A stretch of DNA of 64,000 nucleotides from Paenibacillus tundrae (lineage in GTDB: Bacteria > Bacillota > Bacilli > Paenibacillales > Paenibacillaceae). A model generated the notes under the pieces. The model saw only the letters and a list, made by a program, of their open reading frames with translations. It searched no databases and had not been told where the DNA came from. Shown in pieces: positions 63,254-64,000 of this stretch; within the stretch, counting starts at the first letter, position 1; each line of letters opens with the position of its first letter. Both the position numbers and the translations under genes were made by a program. The DNA is taken from assembly GCF_036884255.1 (NCBI RefSeq), contig NZ_CP145605.1:4650001-4714000 (forward strand), read 5' to 3'.

Positions 63254-64000
63254 TTATAAACGCGTATCTCCGCTAAAATTAGCAATCCAATGCGCACTCG
63301 GATCATATACCTCGAACTCATAACCACGATCTTCTAGCATTTTCAAAATACGAGGCAATGCCTGTACGGTCTGTTCACGTTCATGCATAAGAATGACTTC
63401 TTTATCCCGATGTACGCTACTGCTGACGCGATCTACAATCTTATCTGGCTGTCCAGGCAGATTCCAATCCAGGGAGTCTGTGGTCCAATCCCACATTTTG
63501 AATCCGGCTGCCGCAATGTCTCCTCGGAATTTCTCTCCGATCTGAGGGCTGCTGCCATAAGGGGCGCGAATCAGATGAGTTGTGAAACCAATCAGCTCCT
63601 GTACCATCTTCTGTTCCTTCTTAAACTCCTTGACAAAATTCGAGGAGCTACCGCTCTTATACAGTTTATTATAGTTATGCGTCATGCTATGAAGACCGGG
63701 ATAGCTGCCTTCTTTTACAAGCCGCTCGACCACCTCTTTGTGTTGATTCAACTGTCGTCCGATCATGAAGAAGGTCGCCTTTGCCTCATGTTGCTTCAAA
63801 ATGTCCAGCAGTGTTGCGGTATGTTCACTTGGTCCATCATCAAAAGTTATGTATGCCAGCTTGCGAACCTGACCTTGGAACCTCACAGGCTCTTCCTTCA
63901 CATCTGGAGTCATTGCAATCATGCCAAGCTTCGTCGGTTGCTCAATGGCCGTGATGGGTGGGGGTGCAACGTAATCTTTGATCCAATGTGTCATTCCAAT
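63254..64000 (-). CDS. Polysaccharide deacetylase, N-terminus cut by window edge
   Basis: The frame is open to the right edge; an ATG at 63994 is only one possible start, and a membrane anchor or signal peptide probably lies beyond the window. The NodB-homology domain shows TFDDGPSEHT (metal Asp and catalytic Asp), HSMTHNYNKL (metal-binding His residues), RAPYGSSPQ and LMHEREQTVQALPRIL. It probably removes acetyl groups from peptidoglycan or another wall polymer. Confidence 0.9.
   Translation of the reverse strand: MGMTHWIKDYVAPPPITAIEQPTKLGMIAMTPDVKEEPVRFQGQVRKLAYITFDDGPSEHTATLLDILKQHEAKATFFMIGRQLNQHKEVVERLVKEGSYPGLHSMTHNYNKLYKSGSSSNFVKEFKKEQKMVQELIGFTTHLIRAPYGSSPQIGEKFRGDIAAAGFKMWDWTTDSLDWNLPGQPDKIVDRVSSSVHRDKEVILMHEREQTVQALPRILKMLEDRGYEFEVYDPSAHWIANFSGDTRL

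Noticed and set aside
1..64000. CRISPR arrays, tRNA or rRNA genes
   Set aside because: No regularly spaced repeats, cloverleaf-compatible segments or rRNA-like sequence were noticed on reading; a covariance-model search was not possible.

Overview
The window looks like a chromosomal segment of a Paenibacillus-type, spore-forming, low-to-medium GC Gram-positive. Supporting signs are AGGAGG-type ribosome binding sites, a YesM/YesN two-component pair beside a sugar ABC importer that has no ATPase gene of its own, an uninterrupted sigK, a YkyA-type lipoprotein, a DUF600 (YezG-type) immunity gene, and several short inverted-repeat elements. No tRNA, rRNA, CRISPR array or integrase was seen.

Layout. 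1-5.7 kb: response regulator (cut by the left edge), sensor kinase, and a divergent sugar ABC importer (lipoprotein plus two permeases). 5.8-8.4 kb: an Rrf2-family regulator with its own promoter/operator, a matching operator upstream of an NAD(P)H-dependent reductase gene, and a KptA RNA 2'-phosphotransferase. 8.5-18.1 kb: a minus-strand, partly AT-rich island of immunity-like and unknown genes containing two displaced toxin cassettes. 18.1-38.4 kb: a minus-strand operon for a contractile injection apparatus related to the type VI secretion system (T6SS). It encodes a fused TssB/TssC-like sheath, a tube, two VgrG spikes (one with a C-terminal nuclease toxin), a DUF4280 PAAR-like tip and a pentapeptide-repeat protein. 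It also encodes probable baseplate proteins, an Hsp70-like ATPase with a J-domain protein, two FHA proteins, an active PP2C phosphatase and a PP2C pseudophosphatase. 38.9-42.3 kb: a membrane vWA protein and a Ser/Thr kinase. 42.6-50.4 kb: hydrolase, RNase H, two unknown small genes, DUF421 protein, nitroreductase, and a Fur-box-controlled siderophore ABC importer. 51-64 kb: amino-acid permease, sigK, an RNA-repair-like pair (Thg1 plus P-loop kinase), MFS exporter, a secreted-protein/membrane-protein pair, ADP-ribosylglycohydrolase, HAD phosphatase with mannitol-1-phosphate dehydrogenase, two lipoproteins and a polysaccharide deacetylase cut by the right edge.

The most notable system is 18-42 kb. 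It has the core parts of a T6SS-like contractile machine, but I saw no TssJ/L/M membrane complex and no ClpV-type AAA+ ATPase. A kinase-FHA-PP2C-vWA signalling set and an Hsp70/J-domain pair are embedded instead. The spike carries a swappable nuclease tip. Downstream, two older tips remain as tandem remnants that share the same linker DNA, each next to immunity-like genes. This suggests a competition weapon whose warhead has been replaced repeatedly by recombination.
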